A stretch of 64,000 bases of DNA, taken from contig NZ_JBBCGP010000001.1 of NCBI RefSeq assembly GCF_037200945.1, forward strand, positions 682,001 through 746,000, in the 5' to 3' direction. This document shows, piece after piece, positions 8,368 to 17,696 of the stretch. The notes beneath the pieces are model-generated. The model did no database searches. It saw nothing but the letters and a program-made list of their open reading frames with translations, and had not been told where the DNA came from. Source of the DNA: Methylovirgula sp. (GTDB lineage Bacteria; Pseudomonadota; Alphaproteobacteria; Rhizobiales; Beijerinckiaceae). A program made the position numbers and the translations under genes. Each line of letters begins with the position of its first letter. The stretch's first letter is position 1.

Positions 8368-9119
8368 TCGAAGCCCATGACATCGGCCATTGGTATCGGC
8401 CGGAACGCTGGCTCTTACGGCATATCTCCGTGAAGTTCCATCCGGGAACGATCACCGCGCTTCTCGGCGTGAACGGGAGTGGCAAGACGACCTTTCTGCG
8501 ATGCCTCTGCGGCGTGCTTCGGCCGCGCGAGGGATATGTTTCAGCACATGGCGTCATCGGCTATGTCCCGCAGGCGCTGCAGGCAGATCATGCCTATCGC
8601 GCGATAGACATGGTTCTACTCGGTCGCAGTCGCAACATCGGTCGGTTTGGCGCACCCGGATCGGCCGACGTAAAGCGTGCCCTCGAATGCCTGAACAATG
8701 TCGGTTTGGCGTCACAGGCCTATGTGCGTTACGATCAGATGAGTGGCGGCCAGCGACAATTGGTCCTTCTCGCGCGGGCGCTGGCGACGGATTGCCGGAC
8801 GCTTGTTCTCGACGAACCAGCGTCGGCGCTCGATCTGGCCAATGCCGGCGTCGTTCTCAGGCTTTTGCGGCGTCTGGCGACGGAACAAAATATTGCCGTC
8901 CTGTTCACGACACATCAGCCCGATCACGCCCTAGGCGTCGCCGACAATGCGCTGCTCTTGCTCAACGACGCTGCCCACGTTTACGGCGCCGTCGAAGAGA
9001 CAATGAACGAGACAAATCTCGCGAAGCTCTATGGCATCCCGATCAGGCGTCTTTCTCTGCGGAACGAAGACGAGACGTTTGAGACCGCGATCCCGCTGCA
9101 CCGCTTTAACGCCCAATAA
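8364..9119 (+). CDS. FecE/FepC-type ABC transporter ATPase
   Basis: 251 residues. Walker A GVNGSGKT (35-42), a Q-loop near YVPQ, signature MSGGQRQ (126-132), Walker B TLVLDEP (146-152) with the catalytic Glu, and the switch His in TTHQPDH. It powers import by the FecCD-type permease encoded just upstream. The end of the protein is slightly longer than minimal ATPases and carries no extra domain. The 297 bases downstream (9120-9416) hold only a short hairpin (CGGC-TTCG-GCCG) without a T-run and the left flank of an IS91-type unit; no gene seen. Confidence 0.92.
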   Translation: MIEAHDIGHWYRPERWLLRHISVKFHPGTITALLGVNGSGKTTFLRCLCGVLRPREGYVSAHGVIGYVPQALQADHAYRAIDMVLLGRSRNIGRFGAPGSADVKRALECLNNVGLASQAYVRYDQMSGGQRQLVLLARALATDCRTLVLDEPASALDLANAGVVLRLLRRLATEQNIAVLFTTHQPDHALGVADNALLLLNDAAHVYGAVEETMNETNLAKLYGIPIRRLSLRNEDETFETAIPLHRFNAQ

Positions 9120-9416
9120 AAGCCGGCTTCGGCCGAGAGTCCGCAGGACGCAGACTTCGGATCTGGCTGCGGCTTGCAGGTTGCAGACGACTGAGATGCG
9201 CCGGGCCGGGACCTTATTTGCTTTCGTCGACACGCTCCTCCGGCGGAACTCGGCCTACCAGACAAATGGCAGTAATTGGCCGAAGAGAACGAATCGCTTC
9301 GCGGAAGGTGCTTTGGATTTAGGGGGATGGGCACTGACGGGCATTGAGCTTGCCTCTGAGAAGGCCGGCAGGTGATGTGACCAAGATAGCTTCTTTCAAC
9401 TTGAGAGGAGCTACCT

Positions 9417-10318
9417 ATGAACAAGCCCGTCACTTCCGCGACCGGTCTGCGCCAGCGGATGATCGAGGATATGAACGTTCGCGGTTTCTCGGCGAAGACG
9501 CAGCATGACTATCTGCGCATGGTCGAGCGCTTCGCTGCATTCCTGGGGCGCTCGCCGGATCTCGCGACGCCTGAAGATATTCGCCGCTTCCAGGTCGAGC
9601 AGCGGGAAGCCGGAATGCCGGCGCCAGCGATGAACAGCCATATCTCGGGTTTGCGTTTCTTCTTCACCACAACGATCGACCGTCCCGATCTATCACGCAA
9701 ATTGCTGCGCGTTTCCTATCCTCGCAAGCTTCCGATGGTATTGAGCCAGGATGAGGTTGCCCGACTCCTGGCAGCCACCAGCTGCCTTAAGCACCGCGCC
9801 GCACTGAGTGTTGCCTATGGCGCAGGCCTTCGAGTCGCCGAAGTGGCTGTGCTCAAAGTCGGCGATATCGACAGCGAACGCATGCTGATCCGGGTCGAGC
9901 GCGGCAAAGGCGGCCGGTATCGCAATGCGATGCTCTCGCCGGATCTCCTTGCGTTGCTGCGGGCGTGGTGGAAGGAAGGCCGCCGCCAAAGGGGGATGCT
10001 GCCCGGCGGATGGTTGTTCCCCGGCCAAAACCACATCAGGCCGATCACCACGCGCCAGTTGAGCCGGGTCGTCGAAGACGCGGCTCGGATCGCCGGGATT
10101 ACCAAGCGGGTCAGCCCGCATACGCTGCGCCACAGCTTCGCAACGCATCTGCTTGAAGACGGCTCGATATCCGTGTGATCCAGGTACTCCTCGGTCACGC
10201 GAAGCTCGATAACACCGCCCTTTACACCAAGGTCGCAACGCGGACAGTGCGGACCGTGATCAGCCCTCTCGACAAGATCGCAAACCTCATCAGCGATAAG
10301 ACTGAGGTCGGCAGCTGA
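9417..10318 (+). pseudogene. IS91-associated tyrosine recombinase, frameshifted before its catalytic Tyr
   Basis: An intact start (ATG behind GAGAGGAGC) leads through an N-terminal SAM-like core-binding domain (LRQRMIEDMNVRGFSAKTQHDYLRMV) into the catalytic domain: Arg in AYGAGLRVAEVAVLK and the HxxR box in SPHTLRHSFATHLLEDG. At about 10163 one base is missing, so the frame ends at 10178. The other frame continues DIRVIQVLLGHAKLDNTALYTKVATRTV to a stop at 10318 and carries the second active-site His and the nucleophilic Tyr. The main reading frame is therefore inactive unless slippage occurs. Such recombinases travel with IS91-type transposases; the next gene begins seven bases later. Confidence 0.85.
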
Positions 10319-10324
10319 GGCGGC

Positions 10325-11521
10325 GTGCAGACCTCCGCGCTGGAGGTCGCCGATATCTTCCGAGCCGCAGGAGCAAGCTACCGTGCCGCGCAGGCAGGGC
10401 ATCTGAACCTCGCGCAATTGAAGGTCATGTCGGCGATCGAGACCTGCCGGACCGCAGCACTCGGCGGCCACGTCGAGGGTTGCGACGACTGCGGTCATCT
10501 TCGTATTGCCTATAATAGTTGCCGCAACCGGCATTGCCCAAAGTGCCAGGGCGCGGCGGCGCGCGCATGGCTTGCCGAACGCGAGGCCGATCTGCTGCCG
10601 GTCGGCTATTTCCACGTCGTCTTCACACTGCCCGCCGAGGTCGGCGACATCGCCTGGCAGAACAAGGCGATCGTTTACGACCTGCTGTTCAAGACGGCGT
10701 CGGAGACGATGATGTCGATCGCCGCCGATCCAAAACACCTCGGCGCCCGGATCGGTATCACGGCGGTGTTGCACACGTGGGGATCAGCAATGACGCATCA
10801 TCCACATGTGCACATGATCGTGCCGGGCGGCGGAATCTCGCCAGATGGCGAGCGCTGGATCGGGTCACGCCCTGCATTCCTTTTGCCGGTCCGAGTCCTT
10901 TCGAAGCTCTTCCGCCGACTGTTCCTCACACGGCTCCTCAGCCTGCATGCCGCAGGCAGGCTCGTCTTCTTCGGCAAGTTAAAAAGCCTTGATGACAGGC
11001 GCGCATTCGTTCGGCATGTCGCGCCACTTAGACGCAAGAAGTGGCACGTCTATGCCAAGGCCCCCTTTGCCGGGCCCGAGGCGGTACTCGCCTATCTCTC
11101 CCGCTACACGCATCGGGTCGCGATCTCGAACCGGCGGCTGATCGCCTTCGGCAAGGATGGCGTCACGTTCCGGTATCAGGATTACCGCCGCCGCGGGTCC
11201 GAGCGCCAGCAGGTCATGACGCTCCATCCACACGAGTTCATGCGCCGCTTCCTGCTGCATGTGCTGCCACGCGGCTTTCATCGCATTCGCCATTATGGCC
11301 TGTTTGCCAGCGGCACACGCATGGCCAGCATAGCTCACATCCGCGAACTCCTGGCCGCTGCACCTCCAGAAGAAGCTCCCAAATCGGCGGATTTGCCCGA
11401 TCCGCTCCCGCCATGTCCCTGCTGCGGTGGCCACATGCGCATCATCGAGACATTCGGGCGCTGGAGCCAACCGCGTGCGCCGCCGCAAGCGTTCACAGCA
11501 ACCGGGACGGCACCGTCGTGA
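10325..11521 (+). CDS. IS91-family transposase
   Basis: 398 residues from a GTG. An N-terminal zinc-binding region (CDDCGHLRIAYNSCRNRHCPKCQG, residues about 53-76) is followed by the HUH-type rolling-circle transposase domain with HHPHVHMIVPGGG (metal-binding His pair) and a catalytic Tyr candidate in YLSRYTHRVAISNRR. A second zinc knuckle, CPCCGGHM, lies near the C terminus. IS91 elements move one strand by rolling-circle transposition. The frame is intact although its partner recombinase is broken. The tail after about residue 380 is less typical. Element ends were not defined. Confidence 0.9.
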   Translation: MQTSALEVADIFRAAGASYRAAQAGHLNLAQLKVMSAIETCRTAALGGHVEGCDDCGHLRIAYNSCRNRHCPKCQGAAARAWLAEREADLLPVGYFHVVFTLPAEVGDIAWQNKAIVYDLLFKTASETMMSIAADPKHLGARIGITAVLHTWGSAMTHHPHVHMIVPGGGISPDGERWIGSRPAFLLPVRVLSKLFRRLFLTRLLSLHAAGRLVFFGKLKSLDDRRAFVRHVAPLRRKKWHVYAKAPFAGPEAVLAYLSRYTHRVAISNRRLIAFGKDGVTFRYQDYRRRGSERQQVMTLHPHEFMRRFLLHVLPRGFHRIRHYGLFASGTRMASIAHIRELLAAAPPEEAPKSADLPDPLPPCPCCGGHMRIIETFGRWSQPRAPPQAFTATGTAPS

Positions 11522-12101
11522 CCCGGCACGGCCTGATCCTATGCCACGCCGCGGCGCCATCGTTGCGGCCACAGACTTCCTGCGTGCCCATTGTTCCTAA
11601 CAACGCGATCAGCGACAATACTCTCGCCAGAAATGCTCGCCTGCAGCCTATTGCTCCAGTCGCTACGAGGTCTCAGATCGAGCCAACGTGCTTCAGACTC
11701 GCCGCCCGGCAAAACGCTGGCACGCGCATAGATCCCAAATCTCCATAGATTACGCTCTGCACACCGCGGGTTCGTTCTTCGGGGACTTTCGTACGCCTGT
11801 CGGCATGCGAAACTCTTATATGAGGATCGTCAAGGCAATTCCTTCCACGATGTCGTCATAGATCAAACGGTCGAGTCCATTGCATGACGCGGCTCGCGAG
11901 CGAACCCTGTCCACCTTATATTCGGTCAGGGCCATCGCACCTGAACCATAATCCCGCTTGCGGCGGATCCGGACTCGAGAAGACGAAGCCATTCTTCAAC
12001 GGCGGCATTTCAAGCCATGAGTTTCGTCGGCTCGTCTACCGAGGGTCTGCCAGGGTTAACCAGTCCTGACAGATTTCTGAAAGAGTGCGGCGTGGCTTTT
12101 G
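11522..12101. other. Non-coding flank between the IS91 unit and the IS110 element
   Basis: 580 bases with no supported gene. It should contain the downstream (origin-side) end of the IS91-type unit, near a GTTCG-rich stretch at about 11770-11810, and the left flank of the IS110 element near 12060-12100. I could not fix either boundary. Short frames here have no recognisable protein. Confidence 0.5.
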
Positions 12102-13262
12102 TCAGGGTCTCGCAACGGCACCTTCGATGACGATTCCGGCGTTGACGTACTTCCAGAGTGCCACGAGAAGTTTGCGCGCAAGCGCGACGATCGCGGATTT
12201 CTTCTGACGACCGCCATTTTGCGCCACTCGCGCCTTGAACCATGCGGTGAGCGCGGAAGTTGGCTGATGACGTACCCATAGCCATGCGAGCTGAACAAGC
12301 GTCGCGCGCAGCCTAGGATTGCCCGACTTGGATACACCCTGTTCGTGGCTGATTTGACCACTTTGCCACGGCGTCGGCGCAAGACCTGCGTAAGCAGCCA
12401 CCTGCCTTCGGTTGTCGAAGTGCCTTGATAGACCTTCGGACCAAAGGACCGCGGCAAACTCGGGACCAATGCCCTTGAGCTTGAGTAACAGCGCCGGTTC
12501 CGACGCTGATTTTTCGGCCGTAGCCAGCATGGCGTTGCGTGTCTCTTCGACCTCTCCGATTTGCTTGATCAGCAGCTCGAGACGGTCGAGTTCACGGCTG
12601 ATCTGCGATTTCAGCGCCGTCGGCAATCGGCGCCCATCTCCGGTCACGAGCGTCTCGAGGCGCTCACGCCGATCTCGGTTCAAGGGCTCGTATCTGGATA
12701 TCCCTTGGTTGAAGAGTAAACCCTTAATCCGATTGACATGCCTTATTCTCTCGTTGAGCAGCGCTTTGCGCTCCCGCACCGCGCGGCGGCGATCTTCGTC
12801 CTCCGGAGTAGGCACCCGAAGCATGGCGCAAACTCGCGGCTCACCGCGCTTATAGGCTAGCAAGGCCCGAACGAGTGCCTCGCCATCAATCCTGTCGGTC
12901 TTTGCCCGCCGCCGCCGGCGCGACGTCGCAATGGATGCAGGGTCGACGATATAGCTCTCAACGCCTTCGCGCTCGAGAATCCGGTGTATCCGGAAACCAT
13001 CCAGGCCAGCCTCCTGGATCGATATGATGCGGAAGCCCTGTCGGGTGCGAGCTTCGGCCTTACGCTGGAGATCCCCAAATCGCGCCAGCAAGGCTGGGAT
13101 GTCGCCGGCGTCAACGTTGAACTTCGACATCTTCTCGCCGGTACCCGGCGATATAGATGTGACCAGCCACTTTGAACGTGAGAGCTCCAGGGAGACGAAG
13201 ATCGCGCCAAGATCAGTTCGGATAGCGATATGAGCTTCGGCATGATCGGCAGTAACTTGCAT
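12102..13262 (-). CDS. IS110-family transposase
   Basis: 386 residues, apparently intact. The N-terminal DEDD (RuvC-like) domain includes FVSLELSRSKWLVTS, the Glu in IQEAGLDG and the KTDRIDGEAL motif with two Asp. A coiled middle (ERIRHVNRIKGLLF) leads to the C-terminal Tnp20-like domain (LKGIGPEFAAVLWSEG, RQVAAYAGLAPTPWQSG, QGVSKSGNPRLR), which carries a serine proposed to act in catalysis. The first acidic position of the usual DxSK reads Glu here (LELSRSK), as in many relatives. IS110 elements lack classical inverted repeats and use a bridge RNA. The element sits directly after the 3' end of a nitrilase gene. Confidence 0.93.
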   Translation of the reverse strand: MQVTADHAEAHIAIRTDLGAIFVSLELSRSKWLVTSISPGTGEKMSKFNVDAGDIPALLARFGDLQRKAEARTRQGFRIISIQEAGLDGFRIHRILEREGVESYIVDPASIATSRRRRRAKTDRIDGEALVRALLAYKRGEPRVCAMLRVPTPEDEDRRRAVRERKALLNERIRHVNRIKGLLFNQGISRYEPLNRDRRERLETLVTGDGRRLPTALKSQISRELDRLELLIKQIGEVEETRNAMLATAEKSASEPALLLKLKGIGPEFAAVLWSEGLSRHFDNRRQVAAYAGLAPTPWQSGQISHEQGVSKSGNPRLRATLVQLAWLWVRHQPTSALTAWFKARVAQNGGRQKKSAIVALARKLLVALWKYVNAGIVIEGAVARP

Positions 13263-13405
13263 GATGACCTCCAGGGTTTGTGGGCGACTCCACTCTGACA
13301 GAGCTTTCGTCGGTCACCACCTCATGGGATCTTCACGAAAGCGGAACGGCGGCTTTGAGTGGCCAAATCGACATAACAGACGCTGCTGGCGGCTATACAA
13401 CAGCA
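13263..13405 (-). ncRNA. Candidate IS110 bridge-RNA leader (position inferred)
   Basis: In IS110-group elements a structured bridge RNA is made from the non-coding left end upstream of the transposase. Here that is the minus-strand leader between the nitrilase gene and the transposase start. The region has several short complementary stretches (CCACT/AGTGG and CGAAAG/CTTTCG types) compatible with stem-loops. I did not fold it and cannot define its loops, so this is a location call from family knowledge. Confidence 0.3.
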
Positions 13406-14473
13406 TCAATTGCGATCTGTCACACACTCTCTCAGATCGGGGGACTCTGTGCTGCTGGCGAATGGGCGTGGCAGGTTGCTCTCGCCAGATATTAATTTCG
13501 AAGGGTCGCGCAAATCGGTACGAGCACGAGGAGGGGATCGATTTACGTGAAGCTGAAATATGTCGGGGCGGTTGTAATGGCCGGAGAAATCCTGACGAAG
13601 CTTTGTGCGGACTATAATGCCGAAATCACATTCGCCATAAAGAATGTCTTCCTTGTCGCCTATCGGACCGGCGAGCATTTTTCCGTTGGGAGCGACAATC
13701 ACACTTCCGCCAGAAAAATGAGGACTGCGGAGAACATCGGCATCTGCGGCGCAGACTTGCTGGAGCTCTATCAACGCCTCATCGACGATCGAGCAGGCCG
13801 ACACCACAAAAGCGCCGCTCATCATCGCGAAGGCCTGTGAATTAGTCAGAACATAATTGCGCATAGGCCCCGCCGTGAGCGCGAAATAGGCTGGCCAGCT
13901 CATTCCGTGGATGCGCGTATTTTCGGCTGTCAACCCAAAGATTGCCAACGGATTGGTGTTCTCGCCACATACCAACGCGCTGGCGTTCCCGAAGCGTGTC
14001 GGGAATGTACCAAATGTATCCCCATGGCCCCCGGTGTGGACAATCCGCTCGCCGACCGTAGGCATGAATTTCTGGTGCTTGCCCAAGAGCGACCCGTCCG
14101 GGCCGATAAACACTTGAGAGTTAAACATCGTCCCGAGTGTGCCTACCAGCCTTTCGCAGACTCCCATAACCACGTACGCACCGGCGTCTCGCGCGGCGTC
14201 ACAAAGAGCATCAATTTCGGTGCCCGGAATCTCGACCGCATTCTCGAAGAGCTCAACGGAGAATTGGGTCGCGATAGGTCCAGTCGCTGCGTGATGATGG
14301 AACCAGTTCGGATGGGCTGGGATGAATCCCTCGGGGAAAACGATGAACTCAGCACCGTTCCCGCCGGCTTCACCTATCAGTCTGCATGCCTTTTCGGTGG
14401 TCGCGGTCCGATTAAGAAACACGGGATTGGCTTGAACCGCTGCAACCTTAACGACCAGATTCGATCTTGACAT
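13406..14473 (-). CDS. Nitrilase (carbon-nitrogen hydrolase superfamily)
   Basis: 355 residues; hydrolyses an organic nitrile to a carboxylic acid and ammonia in the cytoplasm. The Glu-Lys-Cys triad is visible: E48 in FPEGF, K135 in HQKFMPT, C169 in LVCGEN. The overall pattern (VKVAAVQANPVFLNR; SGGSVIVAPNGKMLAGP; GHYNRPDIFQL) matches aliphatic/aromatic nitrilases more than amidases. The last 40 or so residues (after HVNRSPP) look non-conserved and run close to the IS110 element, so the C terminus may have been altered by insertion. It is divergent from the hydrolase/monooxygenase pair that follows. This is a different paralogue from the nitrilase at 39.4 kb. Confidence 0.88.
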   Translation of the reverse strand: MSRSNLVVKVAAVQANPVFLNRTATTEKACRLIGEAGGNGAEFIVFPEGFIPAHPNWFHHHAATGPIATQFSVELFENAVEIPGTEIDALCDAARDAGAYVVMGVCERLVGTLGTMFNSQVFIGPDGSLLGKHQKFMPTVGERIVHTGGHGDTFGTFPTRFGNASALVCGENTNPLAIFGLTAENTRIHGMSWPAYFALTAGPMRNYVLTNSQAFAMMSGAFVVSACSIVDEALIELQQVCAADADVLRSPHFSGGSVIVAPNGKMLAGPIGDKEDILYGECDFGIIVRTKLRQDFSGHYNRPDIFQLHVNRSPPRARTDLRDPSKLISGESNLPRPFASSTESPDLRECVTDRN

Positions 14474-14770
14474 AGAAGAACTCCTGACCGACCGGCTGCC
14501 GGCGGCGTGGTCCCAGCAGAATTTCAGTGGAGGATTAGCCGAAGGGCTTGCGTGGACATCCTAATGAACGAAATGAAACGCTTCGCACCATAAAGCCAAG
14601 CATGCACATTGGCGCGCGAACTTTGAGCCTTCCCACGACATAACTGAAATGTTCAAACGTGACCTACGCCTGCCCTTCCTCATAAGCATGAGGAGGGTAG
14701 AATGCCGCGCTCAGGTCCGGGCGATGTTGATGGTTATCCATCCTCCAAGTGCCACAGAGAGGATTTTAGT

Positions 14771-15544
14771 ATGCCCACCATGGAGCAGCATCGCATCCGT
14801 GATCAGCACGCACGTTCTCTCCGCGCAGGCAGCGGCGAGCTTATGCTGTTTTTACATGGTTCGGCCGGTCTCCCGACGTGGGGCCCGTTCTTCGCCGCAC
14901 TCGCTGAAAAGTTTGCGCTTCGCGTGCCTGAACACCCGGGGTTCGGCCCCTCAGTGGCGCCAAAGTGGATTCGCGGTATCGATGATATGGCGATGTATTA
15001 CCTCGACGTTATGGACGAGCTCGATCTTCGCGGGGTCCATTTGGTGGGACATTCCCTGGGCGGCTGGATCGCGGCCGAGATGGCAATTCGCAACTGCCAC
15101 CGACTCGCCTCTTTGACTCTGATCGCGCCAGCCGGCGTGCGATTAAAGGGTGTACCCTCCGGCGATAATTTCATTTGGGGCCCGGAGGAGTCCGTTCGGA
15201 ATCTTTTCCATGATCAGAGCTTCGCTGAGCGTATTTTAGCCCACACACCGACCGAGGAAGAAGCCGATCTTATCTTGAACAATCGGTTCATGTCCGCGCG
15301 ATTGGGCTGGGAGCCCCGTTGGGTAAATCCCGCGCTTACGCGTTGGCTGCATCGCATCCGCATACCGACGCTAATTCTATGGGGAGATAGCGACAAGATT
15401 TTTCCAAATGCCTACGCCTCCGCGTGGACCGAAAATATCTCTGATAGCCGCGTCGAATTGATCAGCGCATGTGGTCACCTACCCCATATCGAAAAGGCGG
15501 CTGATACCGCCTCGCGCATCATCGCCTTTGCCGGAAGGAAATGA
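14771..15544 (+). CDS. Alpha/beta-fold hydrolase (C-C or ester hydrolase type)
   Basis: 257 residues from ATG 14771, behind GAGAGGA. An earlier in-frame ATG at 14702 is less likely. Catalytic triad: S95 in GHSLGG, Asp at 206 or 208 in WGDSDKIF, H236 in CGHLPH. The oxyanion region is FLHGSAGLPTWGPF. The family includes meta-cleavage-product hydrolases and esterases; the substrate cannot be read. Four bases separate it from the luciferase-like monooxygenase gene, so the two form an operon. The 297 bases upstream (14474-14770) are the divergent promoter region with the nitrilase gene. Confidence 0.85.
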   Translation: MPTMEQHRIRDQHARSLRAGSGELMLFLHGSAGLPTWGPFFAALAEKFALRVPEHPGFGPSVAPKWIRGIDDMAMYYLDVMDELDLRGVHLVGHSLGGWIAAEMAIRNCHRLASLTLIAPAGVRLKGVPSGDNFIWGPEESVRNLFHDQSFAERILAHTPTEEEADLILNNRFMSARLGWEPRWVNPALTRWLHRIRIPTLILWGDSDKIFPNAYASAWTENISDSRVELISACGHLPHIEKAADTASRIIAFAGRK

Positions 15545-15548
15545 GAGC

Positions 15549-16694
15549 ATGCGCTTTGTCTGTTTTACTTTGATGCCATATCGCCCTCTGGACATGACCG
15601 AGCGACGCAAATATCGTTCTGCATGGGTCGTGCTTCCCAACGAACTTTATGACCCCGAAAAGGGCGCTGACGAATACACGTCATATATTGATCATCTTGT
15701 ATCGGCTGAAGATCTGGGCTTCGATGCCATTGCGGTGAACGAGCACCATCAGACCGCCTACGGCCTCATGCCGGCGCCGAACATCATCGCCAGCGCCCTC
15801 ATTCAACGTACTAAACGTGTGATGGTCGCAGTGCTTGGGCGCGCGTTGCCTCTGGTCAACAATCCGCTCGCCATCGCCGAAGAATTTGCAATGCTCGACA
15901 ATTTGTCGAGGGGCCGCGTGATCGCTGGCTTTGTGCGAGGGATTGGCACCGAATACCATGTAACAGGATTAAACCCGGCCTTTTCCCATGAACGCTTTCA
16001 CGAAGCACACGACCTGATCGTTCAAGCGTGGACGCGTCCGGGTCCATTTGAATTCGAAAGCGAGAACTATAATTATCGCTATGTGAACTTGTGGCCACGT
16101 CCCTATCAACAGCCGCACCCGCCGATTTGGATACCCTCGCAGGGGTCTGCCGAAACAATTGATTGGGCCGCCGATCCGTCTCGCAAGTACCCGTTCCTTG
16201 TCACTTTCTGCGCGCAAGAGTTGGTAGCGCGCTATCTTAATACTTATCGCGAGAGGGCGCAGGCATTTGGTTATGAGGCCAGCGGAGATCAGCTTGGCTG
16301 GGCCGTTCCGATCTATGTCGCGGACACAGATGCGCGGGCGCGAGAAGAAGCCAAGGCGCCGATCGAGTCTCTATTCAACGAATACCTGAATAATCCATGG
16401 GAGATGCTGCTACCGCCGGGTTATACCTCTATCGAATCGGCCAAGCGGCTGATGAAGGCGCGCGCGGCACTTGGCACTCGACCCAAGCATCAGAGTGTCG
16501 ATGCTCTCATTGAATCGGGTACAGCTCTGATAGGTCGCCCGAAGACTGTGTTGGATCAGATCGAGAAAATGCGGGATCTGACCGGATTTAATAACCTGGT
16601 TTCGATGTTACAATTCGGGATCATGTCCGACGAACTCGCCAAGCGAAACATGGAAATGTTTGCCAGCGAGGTAATGCCGCGGCTTCGTGGGTAA
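15549..16694 (+). CDS. Luciferase-like (LLM) flavin-dependent monooxygenase
   Basis: 381 residues of the bacterial-luciferase superfamily, which oxidise substrates with O2 and reduced FMN supplied by a partner reductase. Signs are DLGFDAIAVNEHHQTAYGLMPAPNIIAS near residue 60, LGRALPLVNNPLAIAEEFAMLDNLSRGRVIAGFVRG, and LWPRPYQQPHPPIWIPSQGS. ATG 15549 is chosen because it follows the stop of the hydrolase gene by four bases with a purine-rich GGAAGGAAATGAGAG leader. No dedicated flavin reductase gene is seen in the window. Likely acts on a small organic substrate processed together with the neighbouring hydrolase. Confidence 0.88.
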   Translation: MRFVCFTLMPYRPLDMTERRKYRSAWVVLPNELYDPEKGADEYTSYIDHLVSAEDLGFDAIAVNEHHQTAYGLMPAPNIIASALIQRTKRVMVAVLGRALPLVNNPLAIAEEFAMLDNLSRGRVIAGFVRGIGTEYHVTGLNPAFSHERFHEAHDLIVQAWTRPGPFEFESENYNYRYVNLWPRPYQQPHPPIWIPSQGSAETIDWAADPSRKYPFLVTFCAQELVARYLNTYRERAQAFGYEASGDQLGWAVPIYVADTDARAREEAKAPIESLFNEYLNNPWEMLLPPGYTSIESAKRLMKARAALGTRPKHQSVDALIESGTALIGRPKTVLDQIEKMRDLTGFNNLVSMLQFGIMSDELAKRNMEMFASEVMPRLRG

Positions 16695-16707
16695 TTTGCC
16701 AGCTGCG

Positions 16708-17679
16708 TCAGGTTGCCAAAGCCCCCGCAATCCAATTTGCGATTGTATTAGCTAGCGCGGGAATCGTGTGTGCAAAATAGTGGGCCTCCAACGAAGTTTT
16801 GGACTTATTCGGCAGGGTCGCCAGTTCGATGCTCGCGACGAGCGAGCCTTCAGCATTCGCCGCATCGAGAAGCATTTGTGGCTCAAACGGTAAGATAAGG
16901 GCATCGGCCGAGTCGCGCACGAGCAAGATGGGATAAGGAACCCGCTTGATCCAGTATGTCCCGTCAGCAACGCTGCTCTTGTCCCATCGATACGTCAGAA
17001 AATGGCGCGCGGTGACAGATGAATCCTGGCCCGAAAAATAACGCATCGCCACTGGCAATGGCGTTGAGATATCCCCATCACGCTTGGCGGCGATTGCCGC
17101 ATCAATTAGAGCTCGAAAGCGGGTCTCATCCTGCACCAAAATTGTTCTGGTTTTCCAGGGAAGATTCCCGAAGGCGGCGAGGAGAATGACTCCCTTGATG
17201 TCCGAGTCCCAATTCGAGGCCGCATAATATTGAACCTGGATATTTCCAAGACTGTGCCCTTGGAGCACGATTGAGCGATATCCGAGTGCACGCGCGGTAT
17301 AGACCGCAGCTTGGATATCGCGAACTGTGTCGAAGAAATTATCAGTATTGATATTCCCGTCGTGCTGGCGTGTGTCGATAGCGAGCGACGCATAACCGAG
17401 TTCGGCGAGCGCCCCGCCAAGGGCGCTCTCGGGTGGCCGCCGAAAACTACCACCGCTTCCGTGAATCATTATTATGAGTATCGTCTCCGACACCGGCTTA
17501 TCGAGTGGTTGCCACAACGCGGCCGCGATCTCACCTCCGTCCAATGCCCGCAGGGTATAGAAAACCAGCGAAGTCCCGAGTTTCTCATCAAAATCGCTCG
17601 ACAATCCGTCGGGACGTCGCGACGAGCGGTAGACGATCGCGCTCGCCACCTGGAAAGCATCACTATCGCTCACTGACAT
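16708..17679 (-). CDS. Alpha/beta hydrolase
   Basis: 323 residues. IMIHGSGGSFRR supplies the oxyanion strand-loop, LQGHSLGNIQ (about residue 150) the nucleophile elbow with Ser, and an Asp (VRDSADALI) and a late His (EAHYFAHTIP) are candidates for the triad. GYASLAIDTRQHD is typical of dienelactone-hydrolase/serine-hydrolase-like folds. No signal peptide, so cytoplasmic. It converges on the luciferase-like gene and lies 17 bases after the MFS gene in the same direction, suggesting an operon carrier-then-hydrolase. Substrate unknown. Confidence 0.8.
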   Translation of the reverse strand: MSVSDSDAFQVASAIVYRSSRRPDGLSSDFDEKLGTSLVFYTLRALDGGEIAAALWQPLDKPVSETILIIMIHGSGGSFRRPPESALGGALAELGYASLAIDTRQHDGNINTDNFFDTVRDIQAAVYTARALGYRSIVLQGHSLGNIQVQYYAASNWDSDIKGVILLAAFGNLPWKTRTILVQDETRFRALIDAAIAAKRDGDISTPLPVAMRYFSGQDSSVTARHFLTYRWDKSSVADGTYWIKRVPYPILLVRDSADALILPFEPQMLLDAANAEGSLVASIELATLPNKSKTSLEAHYFAHTIPALANTIANWIAGALAT

Positions 17680-17696
17680 CTCCGGCGGATAAGTTT

